Assembly: GCF_900747795.2 (NCBI RefSeq)
Contig: NC_041394.2
Span: forward strand, 337,999,414-338,063,413
DNA from: Erpetoichthys calabaricus
Taxonomy: Eukaryota; Chordata; Cladistia; Polypteriformes; Polypteridae
Length of the DNA: 64,000 nucleotides
Direction: 5' to 3'
Under the pieces are notes generated by a model. It saw only the letters and a list, made by a program, of their open reading frames with translations, was not told where the DNA came from and did no database searches. A program made the translations under genes and the position numbers. Within the stretch, counting starts at the first letter, position 1; each line of letters begins with the position of its first letter. Below are positions 34,155 through 48,919 of this stretch, in pieces.

Positions 34155-34214
34155 GATTTCCTAAAGCCCACGCAGACATTTCCTGTGCTGTAGCAGGTCG
34201 TCGTTGTATTTATA
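34155..34214 (+). promoter_or_regulatory. Promoter of H4 copy 1
   Basis: GATTTC at 34155-34160 (an H4 promoter element), AGCAGGTCGTCGTTGT at 34192-34207, and a TATA-like TATTTATA at 34207-34214, 60 bp before the ATG. The first two are conserved in all three H4 copies; the TATA-like box varies. Confidence 0.65.
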
Positions 34215-34267
34215 TTAGTAGATAACATTCTCACTTGAGGTTTATAGCTGTAGATTAACAGCATTAA

Positions 34268-34585
<318 letters not shown>

Positions 34586-34631
34586 ATGACAATCGAGGCT
34601 GTGTCCAACAAGTACAAAAAAAAAAAAAAAA

Positions 34632-34647
34632 GGCTCTTTTCAGAGCC
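34632..34647 (+). terminator. Histone 3' stem-loop, H4 copy 1
   Basis: GGCTCTTTTCAGAGCC: six-base-pair stem with TTTC loop, the SLBP-binding signal for 3' processing of replication-dependent histone mRNA. Confidence 0.95.
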
Positions 34648-35220
34648 GCCCACATTTTCTATTTGGACAGCTTTTTTGTTCACGTTTTCTCCCCCTAAGC
34701 AATTGTTCTAAACCGCTTTAAATGGAAAGCAACGAAGTGATTTTGCCTGAGTAAAATCTTTCAAAGGCTATACAAAACGAGAATGAATCGCAAGGGAGTT
34801 GTGATCGGGCTGGCAGGACTTAATTTTAAGTTAAAATATTCACTGGATAGCCCATATCATCGGCGGTTTTTTGAGAATGTACCAAGAGATATACGCGAAC
34901 TTAAGCGATAATGTTAAATAGCTTTCTCAAACAAGGTAGCAGATGTGACCCGGATGGTAGAGCTGTGCATTCACTGGGGTCCCCGTAATTAAGAGTAACT
35001 ATTTTGCGGCAGCGTTTAACACAAGTACAAATTTCCCCTACTGTTCCTGAGCGAGTCAGTTTGCCTGTTGAACTAAAGACATCTCACTTACAAGATTTAA
35101 GAAATGCGTAAGCCCAATAACTACAAGATAACTAGAACTTACTATGCCCACTAATGTTCATTTTATTAGAGAAGGTACGGTTCCTCTAGAGAACTAAGCC
35201 CTTTTGTAGACAAGATAGGT

Positions 35221-35236
35221 GGCTCTGAAAAGAGCC
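35221..35236 (-). terminator. Histone 3' stem-loop, H2B copy 1
   Basis: Minus strand GGCTCTTTTCAGAGCC, 21 bp after the H2B stop codon; stem and TTTC loop are canonical. Confidence 0.95.
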
Positions 35237-35257
35237 GTTGTGTTTTGATAGAACCGT

Positions 35258-35743
<486 letters not shown>

Positions 35744-35836
35744 GACGAGCGAGTAGCTGCCCCCACCCCTTCCCTAAAGTAAAACTGCTGTTGCGCTCAG
35801 AAGGGCGATAAAAAAAATCGCGCGCGCAGTATTTTC

Positions 35837-35863
35837 ATTGGGTCTTCTGTTTTCAAATATATA
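35837..35863 (+). promoter_or_regulatory. Orphan promoter-like patch facing away from H2B copy 1
   Basis: ATTGGGTCTTC (35837) and TATATA (35858-35863) point to the plus strand, about 100 bp beyond the H2B CCAAT box. In divergent H2A-H2B pairs H2A would start just downstream, but no H2A frame exists here. The patch is conserved at 43004 and 47897, though the TATATA is altered there. Confidence 0.5.
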
Positions 35864-37128
35864 CAGGAAGGAAGCTTTTTATGTTTCTTTGTTTATTTTA
35901 TTTACACAATTTGCTTTTTCCACCAGCGTTAAAACTGTTAACGTATGTATGTGGCGTATGCAATATACATGATACCAGTTAGGATATCAGCCCATTCAAA
36001 GGGACCAAAGAAATCATTAGATAAATAACCCCTAAACAATGGCAAGAAATTAAATTCACATGAATAAAGAGGATAAAGGGGCAGTAGCTCGATCCTCCGT
36101 ATGAGGAGAGGATTTCAACCATTTAGAACATTTATTTTTAAGAATGTAAGAAACTGAACTCGTCTATTAACGTTATATGCAGATTAATTTGTCAGTCCCT
36201 ACTGTACATTAAAAATTGCATTAGCTTACTGTAGGCGTATGTAACCCAATTAATTTCGAGAGATCACGAAAATGTTCTCTTGGATTACAAGGAAGTAATG
36301 CAGAATAACGCAGGTTCGTTTCTCCGATCGGTGTACAGTATATGTAACCCGTCTCCACTACACGTGCCGTACCGCTGCTCTCTGGTTTTGGATCTGGCTA
36401 ACCTTTGAAGCTTCTGCGTTGTGATGTGTAACGTGCCGAACAAACCTCTACGAAGCATTAATGCAACCGCAATTGATTTCTTTATTTTTGATGTTTTTAT
36501 TGACCGGCTGAGCTGAACTATTAAAACAGAGAGCATAGAAAAATGACCGTTTAAGCTCTGCAAATCTTCCTTCTCTCACATTAGTAAAATAGAACACTGG
36601 GAGAGGCTCTCACGGATGAAGTAATATTAACGCAATAAACGGAGAAGTGAAATATAACAGTAAACCATACAACATAATGAATGTTACCAGGGTTTGGTGA
36701 AGTCTCCAGATAACTAAACTTAGTATTTTAGACATCTATTATATTCACCCCTTCCAAAATCCACAAACATCCTGATAACCAACCATCTTTCCGATATGAC
36801 GCAAAACAAGATGATCTGCTTTTCTGGCACAAGTATGAATGACAACTTAGTTATCTCTTTCAACCTGACAGTTACCCTACAAAAAGGTTAAGTGATACAT
36901 GAAGTTGATCAGGCTTCATATCCCCTAACGCCTAATGCACCACATAGCACTTTTCCAAAATACACAATGTATCAGAAATATACAGTATATGATGTACCTG
37001 TATTCAACTCAGTAGGAACCAAAAAAACTTTTAAACAAAGCTAAAAGAGATAGAGAATGACTAGTAACTGAACTGGAATCACATTTAAGAAAAGGTTTCT
37101 GAACCAGTTTCAGTGAGCCAATTGACAT

Positions 37129-37360
37129 TGTGGCGGAAGGCCGGGATGCCTTGGAAGGACCAGGGGAAAGAGCATTTTCCCAGACTGGCAGAGGGCATCC
37201 CCCATCTCCCCTGTGGGCTACATGTCATGAGCATGAACGCTCAACCCTGCTGGGGCCCAAGCCACTGCCAGGGGGCGCCTGGACGCTTGCAGGGCCCTAT
37301 TTGGCAGCACTTCCACCACATTTGTGGGAAGGCTGTTTAGGTGTTGTGGCATAAACTCTG
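37129..37360 (+). mobile_element. Fossil LTR, partial, in histone unit 1
   Basis: Begins TGTGGCGGAAGGCCGGGATG and follows the LTR at 43870 for about 230 bp, ending near 37360. Both copies sit after GAGCCAATTGACA, so the insertion predates the duplication of the unit. It is truncated and broken. Confidence 0.7.
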
Positions 37361-37550
37361 GTGTCCCTTTTATATTCGTCAAGTCTCTCCTGAATTTCAT
37401 GTGCAGTCCACTTTTCAGATGATGTAAATTTAAAGATGTTCGAAATAGATCAATCAGAACAATGCTTAATAAACATCATGGCAACTTTGTGATTTGGGTT
37501 GTCAGTGTCAGTGTGCCTCATGTACTGTCTTATTTAGGCGGATCCAGTAA

Positions 37551-38008
37551 TCAATTTTTTTTTTCACCAGGATAAGACAATGAGTTGTAAAAATCAGCGA
37601 GAGGCATATTGGAGTAAGTCAACTCACTAAAATGCTTCTTCAGAATATCAAAGATTAGTGAGGGGTCTTGAGAGTGGTCTATGGAAGGAGCATTGTGCAA
37701 TATGATTTTAACTATGTCTCTTGCTTTGCCCATCTGTATAGCAAGTATTTCCTGTGATTGCTCCTGCAAAGGGACATTTCACCTTCTCAAAAAAGTAAAT
37801 CCTTCCCACTCATGAACTGTGTATTTGTCAGAACCATTCCCCTCCGAAACAAAGGAGGTTCTTTTGCATCTGATTGCAGGACAAATTTAACATGTGACAA
37901 TGTTGCATCAAAAGATTGACTATGGCCAGCTGTTTCTGTTCTTGTACTGCTAAAGCTGCTCATATCTGCCTGCAGCCGGGCTGTAATGGAATGACTAAGT
38001 TGCTCCAC
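37551..38008 (-). mobile_element. Fossil gag-like fragment of an LTR retroelement
   Basis: Minus-strand translation shows IQMGKARDIVKIILHNAPS and FDILKKHFSELTYSNMPLAD, a pattern I associate with gag-like proteins of fish LTR retroelements. It is a broken fossil; no pol region or paired LTR is visible, and its relation to the LTR piece at 37129 is unclear because the orientation differs. Confidence 0.45.
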
Positions 38009-38029
38009 TAGTTTCGTGACAAGTGTACC

Positions 38030-39540
38030 TAATTCTGATTAGTGTGAGTCCTAATGGGGAATTCATTGCAATGTGTGCAATCAGCTATAGGTGTACTAAT
38101 CTATCCAACTCTCCTCTATTTTGTTTCATCTGAAGTCTTAACTTACCCCTCTCCCCCCCAAACTAAACTGACTTTCATAAGAATCTTCTTTAGAAGGGTT
38201 AGTTACATTTTGGTCTTTTCCCTTCATTTATTATATAAACAATACAACCAGTAACAATACAACCGTTAAACTAAGTAAACTAATTAAACTAATGCAGAAA
38301 ATTATTACACAATGCTACGGAATAGAATAATTTACATATATTAACTCAAAACAGATATGCTATAAAAACATTTTCTCCTGTCTCAGTCTGTGGTAGTGTA
38401 CATTGCATTTAAAGGGCTTAAGTCAAAGCACCCCACGGCAAACAAACTGGCATCGATCTGCTGAAAAGAGTTGTGGCATCAATGTAACCAGTCTCGACTA
38501 CACGCGTCTTACAGCTGCACCCTGGCCTTGGGTCTGGTTAACCCTGGAAGCCTCTGCATTGTAATTTGTAACATGCCATACAAACCGCCATGAAGGGGTA
38601 TTGCAACTGCAATGGATTGTTTTATTTATTTATTTATTTATTTTTGGTAATTTTTTATTAAGAAGCTGAACTGTAATGTTAAAACAGAGAACATTAAAAA
38701 ATGACTATTCAAGCTTTGCAATTCCTCCTCCTCTCACAGTAACACAACGAATACTGGGAGAGGCTCACACTGATGATGTAACATTAACACAATAAATGGA
38801 GTATGGAAATATAACAGGAACATAACAGGAAAACATATAACATAATAAATGTTATCAGGATTTGGTGAAGCTACAAATAACTAAACTTAGTATTTTAGAC
38901 ACTTGTTACATATACCAGATCTTCACCTTCTATATCATTCACTTTGTATAGTGCCTTAAACAACAATGACTTTTAAAGAGCAAGCATGCTTGCCCAAACA
39001 GTGTTCAAACATCAAACTAGTCAACACAAAAAAATCCAAGAAGAGGACTATAATAATAATAATAATAATAATACAAATAACAATAAATAATAATATGATG
39101 TGTACAATTAAAATATTCACTCTCTCTATCTCCCTCAACCTCGAAATATATAACCGTGTGCAATTAAAACCATCCAAAGGCACTTTTTGTTGTTCTCAGC
39201 TATATTTCGAACTTGATCTCTGGCAGTCGAGTGCCCTACCGTGTACTTGTTGCTGGATGACTGATGCAGTAACACATGTAAGTCAGCAGTCAGTTAGTTC
39301 TGAAAGACGATCCCATAGGAAGCCTTTATAAAAACTAAATGAAAGATTTCTACTGCAGGAAACTATTGTTTGTGTCTGAAGATCTAGAAGAGGAAAGAAT
39401 GGTGGTAAGGTGCGCACCAAGGTTGAAACTTGCTCTTCTCAAGCCGGTTTATAGTTCTCTGTTGGTCGTGTTCACAGACTGCTGAACATGTAGGCGCTGG
39501 TGTTTCTGTCTGCTTGGTTGCTGTGCTTGAGTACCTGACC
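38030..39540. other. Inter-unit sequence without genes
   Basis: Contains the internal second copy of the 36345-36900 block (38490-38930) and an AAT microsatellite at 39049-39072. No coding exon. Confidence 0.55.
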
Positions 39541-39544
39541 ACTA

Positions 39545-39780
39545 GACACAATAAGCCATAATGACAAAGTGAAAACATGTTTGCAAAATGGTTTGCAAAT
39601 AAATTAAAAAAAAAAACACAGAAATTTCTCATTCATATAAGTATTCACACCCTTAATTCTGTGCTTCATGCGTAAGCCTTTACAAGCTTTACACTACTGG
39701 ATATGGCCAGTTTATCCCATTCTTCCTGGCAGATCCTTTCAGGCTTTGTTAGATTGGATGGGAAGCATAGACTGTGTGAC
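39545..39780 (+). mobile_element. Tc1-like element end fragment
   Basis: CATAATGACAAAGTGAAAAC, TATAAGTATTCACACCCTTA and CAGTTTATCCCATTCTTCCT are, in order, typical of the untranslated end and transposase C-terminal coding region (reverse) of fish Tc1-like transposons. Decayed and truncated. Confidence 0.65.
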
Positions 39781-41238
39781 TCTGAGCAATTTGCTAATTA
39801 CTTGTTTGCTATCCAAGTACTGTATGAGGCAAATACAGGAATACATTCAGTCAAGAAATAGAAATATTCCATTAGTTGTGTAAAAAAAAATAAAAAAATT
39901 TCCAAATCAATCACCGGCAATTAGAGCAATGAACACATAAAGCTGGTCAATGGTTACAGAAACAAGCACCACATTGACATGAAGGGTGGGGCAGAAGATA
40001 CCTGGCAGGATGACAATGTTAGTCTTTCAAACCATCTGATAAAGAAGAGGATCCTTACCACACAATGAACTGAGTATGTTATCATTTCAAACAAAAGTGG
40101 CTTGGAGGCTGCATTAGTGACCCATTAGAGAAATGATTGTGCAAGGCTCAAGGGGAAACAAACTATAATCCAGGATTTAGTGGAATCTAGGAAGTTCCTG
40201 TCCCCAACCCCTGATCTGATTCCTTGGCCTGATCTTGGAGTAACCCTGGTAAAGGGATTGAAACTTTAACCTTTACATGGAGAAGAGTAGAGGCAGAACC
40301 TTAGTGGCAGGAGGAAGACAAAGATAAAGAAAGAAGAGCTGGTGGTGTGAGTTCAAATAAAAAATCAGAGGTGCATAAGAGGATAAACTCCTTGACAGTG
40401 GTTAATTTCAGGTGGGTGTAAAGCAGGAACAAGTTGGCCTTGTGCAATTATATTTATATTGGTATTCTGATGATTTTACACATTTCCTAGTAGGCCTACT
40501 TGATAAAAATAGGGTAAATGGGGGATTTTATGCAATGTACATTTGCAGAACTTTTCTTTTGTATGGTTAATGATGTGAAAATGTGGGATTTCATGTTTCT
40601 TCCCCATTGATTTGTACCATTGTTATATGTGGGGGTGGGAGGTGTAAAAAGAAAGCAACAAGCTCCACGACAGACGCATTATGTGACACTCAGATTACAG
40701 CATCATTTTCTATTGTAAAAATGTCACAAAATGCTCCTTTCTAAACAAATAATGGCCAAACAATGGGATGATGTATACCTTGTAATTATGAAAGAAAAAT
40801 GTCATAACAATGCAAAGTAAGGAAAAAATAAATTATATTCAAAGTACATATTTTCATGATAAACTATTCTCAGAATAATAAACAAGGCTTGATTGTATTC
40901 CGAAAGAACTTGCACACAGAAAAATTTCTTAATAAGCAGGTTAGGAATATGAATGAATAACTACAATCCATTTTCATATGGAAATAATGAGTACACTTTC
41001 TGCTCATGTTACAGAAGCTTGTTTTTGCCCAGACGCATTATACTAAACGAATGCACTGTTTTCCCCAAAGAGTTGTAAAATGCCAATTACCTCTCAGGTG
41101 TACAATGAACAATTAACAAAGACAAATGATAAGGTTAGAAAAACAACCTATATGAAAAGTAAGTAACGTCTTCCTGAACACCCGCTGGTGCATTCGCTGC
41201 TTTGTTTGTCGGACTCAAAATCTGAAGCTAAACGATGA

Positions 41239-41683
<445 letters not shown>

Positions 41684-41725
41684 ATGACAGTCGCGGCCGT
41701 GTCCAAGAAAAAAAAAAAACCCAAA

Positions 41726-41741
41726 GGCTCTTTTCAGAGCC
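41726..41741 (+). terminator. Histone 3' stem-loop, H4 copy 2
   Basis: GGCTCTTTTCAGAGCC, canonical. A second 3'-flank-like block (TTGTTCAGGTGTTTTCCTGA and CCGCTTTAAACTGAAAGCAA) lies at 41872-41930, echoing the sequence after H4 copy 1. Confidence 0.95.
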
Positions 41742-42384
41742 ACCCACTTTTTCTTTTTAGAGAGCCAATTGTTTACATTTTCTAAACAATTTTGAATTGA
41801 AAGCAGCAAAGTGGTTTTGTCAGTTAAGTGTTAAATGGTATGTGGCGCGTACCATTTCAAATTTAGGGAACTTTGTTCAGGTGTTTTCCTGAAGTGGTTG
41901 TTCCGAACCGCTTTAAACTGAAAGCAACCAAGAGGGTTTACCCCGAGTAAAATTTTTTAAAGTCCATACAAAACGAGAATGAATCGAAAGGGACTTGTGA
42001 TCGGGCTGGCAGGACTTAATATCTTCAGCGCTTTTTTGGAGAATTACCCTACACAAACACTGTACCAAAAGTGTCGTGGTATGCGAATTTAAGAGACTAT
42101 TGAATAGCTTTAACAAGGCAGATGTGACCTGGATGGTATTCACTGGGGTCCCCGCAAGTTTTTGCGACAGTGCTTAAAAGTACAAATTTCCCCTATTGTC
42201 CGTGAGCGAGTCAGTTTGCTTGTTGAACCAAAGACGCCTCACTTACAAAATTTGAGAATAGTTATTTGGCTAATGCCTTTACGCAAGTCGCAAGATTACT
42301 GGGCATAGTAAATTCTAGTTACGTTCACTTTAAGGAAGGTACGGTGCATCTAGAGAACTAAGCTCTTTTGTAGAGAAGATAGGT

Positions 42385-42400
42385 GGCTCTTAAAAGAGCC
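42385..42400 (-). terminator. Histone 3' stem-loop, H2B copy 2 (variant loop)
   Basis: Minus strand GGCTCTTTTAAGAGCC: the stem is intact, and the fourth loop base is A instead of the usual C. Confidence 0.9.
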
Positions 42401-42421
42401 GTTGTGTTTTGATAGAACCGT

Positions 42422-42907
<486 letters not shown>

Positions 42908-43211
42908 GACGAGCGAGTAGCTGCCTCCACCCCTACCCTAAAGTAAAACTTCTGTTGCGTTCAGAAGGGCGATAATAAAAAAAATCGCGCGCGCAGTATT
43001 TTCATTGGGTCTTCTGTTTTCAAATGTATGCAGGAAGGAAGCTTTTTATGTTTCTTTGTTTATTTTATTTTTTTTTACACAATTTGCTTTTTCCACCAGC
43101 GTTAAAACGGTTTGGCGTATACAATATACATGATACCAGTTAGGATATCAGCCCATTCAAAGAGACCAAAGAAATCGTTAGATAAATAACCCCTAAACTA
43201 AACCCCTAAAT

Positions 43212-43240
43212 TTGTGAATTTCCCCTTGGGATTAATAAAG

Positions 43241-43302
<62 letters not shown>
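43212..43302 (+). mobile_element. LINE 3' tail insertion, (TATC)n
   Basis: GTGAATTTCCCCTTGGGATT then AATAAAGTATC and about 17 TATC units. Only the last 40 bp of the LINE plus the tail are present. Confidence 0.85.
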
Positions 43303-43869
43303 GTAGAAAAATAGAACACTGGCAGAGGCTCACACGGATGACGTAACATTAACGCAATAAATGGAGAAGGGAAATAAAATAGTAAACCATACAGCATAAT
43401 TAATGTTACCAGGGTTTGGTGACTCTCCAGATAACTAAACTTAGTATTTTAGACACCTGTTATATTCACCCCTTCCAAAATCCACAAACATCCTGATAAC
43501 CAACCATCTTTCCGATTAGACGCAAAACAAGATGGTCTGCTTTTCTGGCACAAGTATGAATGACAACTTAGTCATCTCTTTCAACCTGACATTTACCCTA
43601 AAAAAAAAAAGGTTAAGTGGTACATGAAGTGGATCAGGTTTCATATCCCCTTGAATAATTTGATGCCTAATACACCGCATAGCACTTTGCCAGAATACAC
43701 AATGTATCAGAAATATACAGTATATCATGTACCTGTATACAACCCAGTAGCAGCCAAAAAAAAAAACCTTTAAACAGAGCAACAAGAGATAGAGAATGAC
43801 TAGTAACTGAACTGGAATCAGACTTAAGAAAAGGTTTCTGAACCACAGTTCCAGTGAGCCAATTGACAG

Positions 43870-44329
43870 TGTGGCGGACGGCCGGGATGCCCTGACCATG
43901 GAAGGAACTGGAGAAAGAGTATTTTCCCAGACCGGCAGAAGGCAGCCCCCATGGCCCCCAGTGGGCCACAGGTCATGAGCATGGAAAGTCAACCCTGTTG
44001 GGGCGCATGGCCACCATCAGGGGCGCCTGGGCGCTTGCAGGGCACTATTTGGCAGCACTTCCACCACACCTGGAAATGCTGCTGGAAGAAGCTCAATGGG
44101 CATCTGGACTCCTTCCGGGTGCCCTATAAAAGGAGCCAGTCACCACCACTTGGGAGAAAGTGGACAAAGCTCGTGCAGAGCAGTGGAGTTGGAAGGACTG
44201 CCTAAAAGAAGGGACTGTGCTTTATCTTGTGCTGTGCAAATTGTAAATAAACAGTGTGCTTTGTTGCAATATTTGTCCTGCCTGTCTGTATCAGGGTTAG
44301 GGCGGCTATACACTCTCTGTTGCATTACA
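43870..44329 (+). mobile_element. Fossil solo LTR (probably Gypsy-type), 460 bp
   Basis: Begins TGTGGCGGACGG and ends in TTACA; ACAG at 43866-43869 and 44330-44333 is a 4 bp target duplication. It contains a TATA box (CCCTATAAAAGG, about 44123) and AATAAA (about 44246), the usual LTR promoter and polyadenylation signals. No internal retroelement genes adjoin it, so it is a solo LTR; it looks whole as an LTR. The same insertion site is occupied in unit 1. Confidence 0.8.
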
Positions 44330-46156
44330 ACAGATTTAACCAACATCTTTTTTTTTTTTCTAAAACAACTAGCAGAACTAGAAGCAAGGCTATGTATAGG
44401 TTCAGTAACATGTGAGTGTAGCACTACACCTGAGGGTAAATGTGGAACTACAGGAGAAGTGGGCTCTATAACTGGAGAAACTGCTGTTTCACTTGGGGTG
44501 TCTGAGGGTCAATTAGGTTTCTGCATAGGTTTGTCTTCACAATGTATCCCAGTTTTTGTCAGATAAGGGGGCAGAATTGGAGAGCAAGAAATCTGACAAC
44601 CATCACAAACGTTGAAGCAGGTGGGTGAGAAACTGGCATCCTTTGTATGAGCATTTGGGTAAATTCTCCTGTATCTGCATAGCTGATATGATTGTGTTTA
44701 GTTTCTTCATCATCTACCAAACAACTGCAAAAACATTCTCCAAAAGAATTGCATGAAGATGTAGAGACTGTATCAATCTCTTCAGGATCTGCATGTGAGA
44801 GGTTCAGTGGCAAAAAGCTAACATCCAGTAGCAAAAAAAATTTTTTCAAAATCAATCACCGGACAATCAAAGTTGGTCAATGGTTATAGAAACAGGCAGC
44901 ACATTGCCTTGTGAAAGGTGAGGCCGAAGATACCTGGCAGGATGACAATGTTAATCTTTCAAGCCATCTGATAAAGAAGAGGATCCTTACCACACAATGA
45001 ACTGAGTATGTTATCATTAAAATAAACAAGGCTTGGAGGCTGCATTAGTGACCCATTAGAGAAATGATTGTGCAAGGCTCAAGGGGTAACAAACTATAAT
45101 CCAAGATTTGGTGGAATCTAGGAAGTTCCTGTCCCCAACCTGTGATCTGATTCCTTGGCCTGATCTCATAGTAACCCTGGCAAAAGGGATTGAAACCTTA
45201 ACCTTTACAAGAGAAGAGTAGAAGCAGAACCTTAGTGGCAGGAGGAAGACAAAGATAAAGAAAGAAGAGCTGGTGGTGCGAGTTCAAATAAAAAATCAGA
45301 GGTGCATAAGAGGATAAGCTCCTTGACTGGGCATATTAATTTCGGGTGGGTGTGGAGAAGGAACAAGTTGGCCTTGTGCAATAACTTTTATATCGGTATT
45401 CTGATTATTTTACACAACATTTCCTAGTATTTGATACAAATGGGGGATTTTATGCCATGCACATTTGCAGATTTTTTCTCTTAATGATGTGAAAATGTGG
45501 GAGTTCATGTTTCTTCCCCATTGATTTGTACCATTGTTATATGTGGGGGTGGGGGGTGTAAAAAGAAAGCAACAAGCTCCGCAACAGACACATTATGTGA
45601 CACTTTAACAGATTTCACCATCATATTCTATTTTAAAAATGACACAAAATGCTCCTTTCTTAACAAATAATGGCCAAACAATGGGATGATGTATACCTTG
45701 TAATTATGAAAGAAAGATGTCATAACAATGGAAAGTGAAGAAAACAGAAATCATACTCAATGTACATATTTTCATGAATAACTATAATCTCAGCAAGGTT
45801 TGATTGTATTCCGAAAGAACTTGCACATAGAAAAATTTCTTAATAAGCAGGTTAGGGATATGAATGAATAACTACAATCCATTTTCATATGGAAATAATG
45901 AGTACACTTTCTGCTCGTGTTACAGAAGCTTTTTTTGCCCAGACGCTTTATACTAAACGAATGCACTGTTTTTCCCAAAATGCTGTAAAATGCCAGTTAC
46001 CTCTCAGGTGTATAATTAACAGTTAACAAAGACAAGAGATAAGGATAGAAAAACAACCTATATGAAAAGTAAGTAACGTCTTCCTGAACTCCAGTTGGTG
46101 CATTCGCTGCTTTGTTTGTCGGACTCACAATCTGAAGCTAAACAACGAAGTGAAGG

Positions 46157-46226
46157 CGCGATTTCCTAAAGCCCGCGCAGACATTTCCTATGCTGTGGTC
46201 TAGCAGGTCGTCGTTGTGGTCATATC
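46157..46226 (+). promoter_or_regulatory. Promoter of H4 copy 3
   Basis: GATTTC (about 46160), AGCAGGTCGTCGTTGT (46202-46217) and a weak CATATC (46221-46226) in the TATA position. Confidence 0.6.
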
Positions 46227-46269
46227 AGGGAATGGCAGTATTAGTTTTGGTTTACAGTTGTCAAAATAG

Positions 46270-46593
<324 letters not shown>

Positions 46594-46634
46594 ATGATAG
46601 TCGATGCTATCTAGTAAGTACAGAAAAACCTAAA

Positions 46635-46650
46635 GGCTCTTTTCAGAGCC
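46635..46650 (+). terminator. Histone 3' stem-loop, H4 copy 3
   Basis: GGCTCTTTTCAGAGCC, canonical. Confidence 0.95.
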
Positions 46651-46852
46651 ACCCACATTCTTTATTTAGAGAGCTTTTTTTCTCTACGCTGCTTTAAATC
46701 GAAAACCAAGTGCCTTTGCCAGAGAAGTGTTTGAAAGGGTATGCAAATGTAATAGTAGAACAGGAGTTCTGACTTTGCTGGTAGAATTACAGTAATTTAT
46801 GTACTGAATAGCCCATATTTTTGGTCGCTCGATTTGAAAATGTGCCGAATAC

Positions 46853-46870
46853 GGTTCTTTCAGAGCCGCC
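46853..46870 (+). terminator. Degenerate orphan histone stem-loop
   Basis: ACGGTTCTTTCAGAGCCGCCCATATTC resembles the H4 copy 1 stem-loop and its 3' flank (CAGAGCCGCCCACATT), with one loop T missing and a stem change. It stands 220 bp past the real stem-loop with no gene before it: a remnant of a lost or duplicated histone 3' end. Confidence 0.6.
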
Positions 46871-47283
46871 CATATTCTTAAAATGGCTTTGTTCAGGTTT
46901 TTTCCTAAAGCAAACAAAACAAGCTGCCAGCCCGATCACACCACAACCTTTACAAAACGAGAATGAATCGAAATTAAGTATTCACTGGACAGCCCACGTG
47001 TTCGGCGCTTGACGAATGTGCAAATGTTTCTACCCTACCAAAGTGTTAAGGTAGCACATAAGACGGATGACAGCCATGCATTCACTGGGATCCCGGCAAT
47101 GCGTAAATATAGATCCCTAAGTCAGTTTACCTGTTGAGCCATAAGACGCTTCACTTATTTGAGAAGTTATTGGGCTAACGCCAGTCGCAAGACAACTAGA
47201 ACTTACCCTGTCCAGTAATGTCAATTTATGCAGGAAGGTACGATGGATGGAGTGAACTAAGCTCTTTTGTAGAGAAGATAGGT

Positions 47284-47299
47284 GGCTCTGAAAAGAGCC
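47284..47299 (-). terminator. Histone 3' stem-loop, H2B copy 3
   Basis: Minus strand GGCTCTTTTCAGAGCC, 17 bp after the H2B stop. Confidence 0.95.
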
Positions 47300-47316
47300 G
47301 TTGGTTAAGAACTTGT

Positions 47317-47718
<402 letters not shown>

Positions 47719-47747
47719 TCAAATGCGGCGTTTCCGCAGTGTTCTGC

Positions 47748-47802
47748 TTTATGGCCTGTCATGCAAATCAGAAGCGCCGCAGTGTTAGACTCAGGCACCA
47801 AT
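47748..47802 (-). promoter_or_regulatory. H2B copy 3 promoter: TATA-like box, octamer, CCAAT
   Basis: CATAAA (47748-47753), ATTTGCAT (47761-47768) on the minus strand, CCAAT (47798-47802) on the plus strand. Confidence 0.85.
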
Positions 47803-48639
47803 GAAGAGCGAGTAGCTGCCTCTACGCCCCTCCCCCAAACTGAAACTGCTGTTACGTTCATAAGGACGGAAAAAAATTCTAGAGCACAGTATTTTCATTG
47901 GGTCTTCTGTCTTCAAAGTATGCAGGAAGGAAGCTTTTAATGTTTTTTTTTTTTTTTTTTTACACAATATGTTTTTCCCACCTGCGTTAAAATGGTTAAC
48001 GTACAGTATGTATGTATGTGGCGGATATAATACATGATATCAGCCCATTTATAGAGACCAAAGAAATACCTTCCACATGATGGCAGGAAGTTAAATTCGC
48101 ACGGATGAAGGAGAAACAGCGGCTATAGGTCGGTCCTTCTTGTGAGAATAGGATTCCAGTCAGTCAGTCACACTAAATTTAGATGCACCCTACTTTGCCA
48201 GTTCTTTTTGTGCTTTTAAAAAGAGGCGATAGTTTAAGCGTGTAGCCGGATTCATTTAGAGATCTACCATGAAAGATTACGAAAATAGTTCTCGATTTAC
48301 AAGGGAGTAAATGCAGGAGATATTTTGCGGATCAGTGTATACCGTCTCTTCATCTTCAAAAATACCAACCGTTTTAATTTGTACATGACGATTTTTAACG
48401 AGAAAGCATATTAGCAAAACAGTGTCCAAACGTCAGACTAGTCACGGCAAAGAAAGAAGAGGGGTGTAATAATAATAATAGTAATACTCATGTGAAAAAA
48501 TTAACGATTCACTTCTTTTTTCTATATATATACTGTATATAAAGACAGATATTTATACAGTGAACATGTGCAATTGAAACCATGCACAGGCACTTTCTTG
48601 TATTGTTTTCAGCTGTATTGTGTATTTGATACTTCAGCG

Positions 48640-48790
48640 TCGGTGCAGAACACTATAATGGATGGGTTCTTAGTTCTTCACATGGCTCTTTGAGGTGGTT
48701 TTCTATTTCTTAAAGGATTGCTTACCTTTTCTGCATTAGTTGGAAAGCTAGCAGAAGTTGTTGCAGTATACTGTTTTGAGTAACATATTA
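48640..48790 (-). mobile_element. Harbinger fragment
   Basis: Shares TTCACATGGCTCTTTGAGGT and the AGGATTGCTTACCTTT / AGTTGGAAAG series with 56680-56790, part of the Harbinger copy at 55755-57095. No complete element remains. Confidence 0.6.
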
Positions 48791-48919
48791 TAAATAATAA
48801 TTGCCATGTGTAATGACATGTCCCAAAGAGTCAAGCTACAGGCAGAGATTTAGCAGTTTATAGACAGGGAGTATCGTTATTTAAACTCACTTCAACCTAA
48901 AACAAGATAATAAGTCAAA

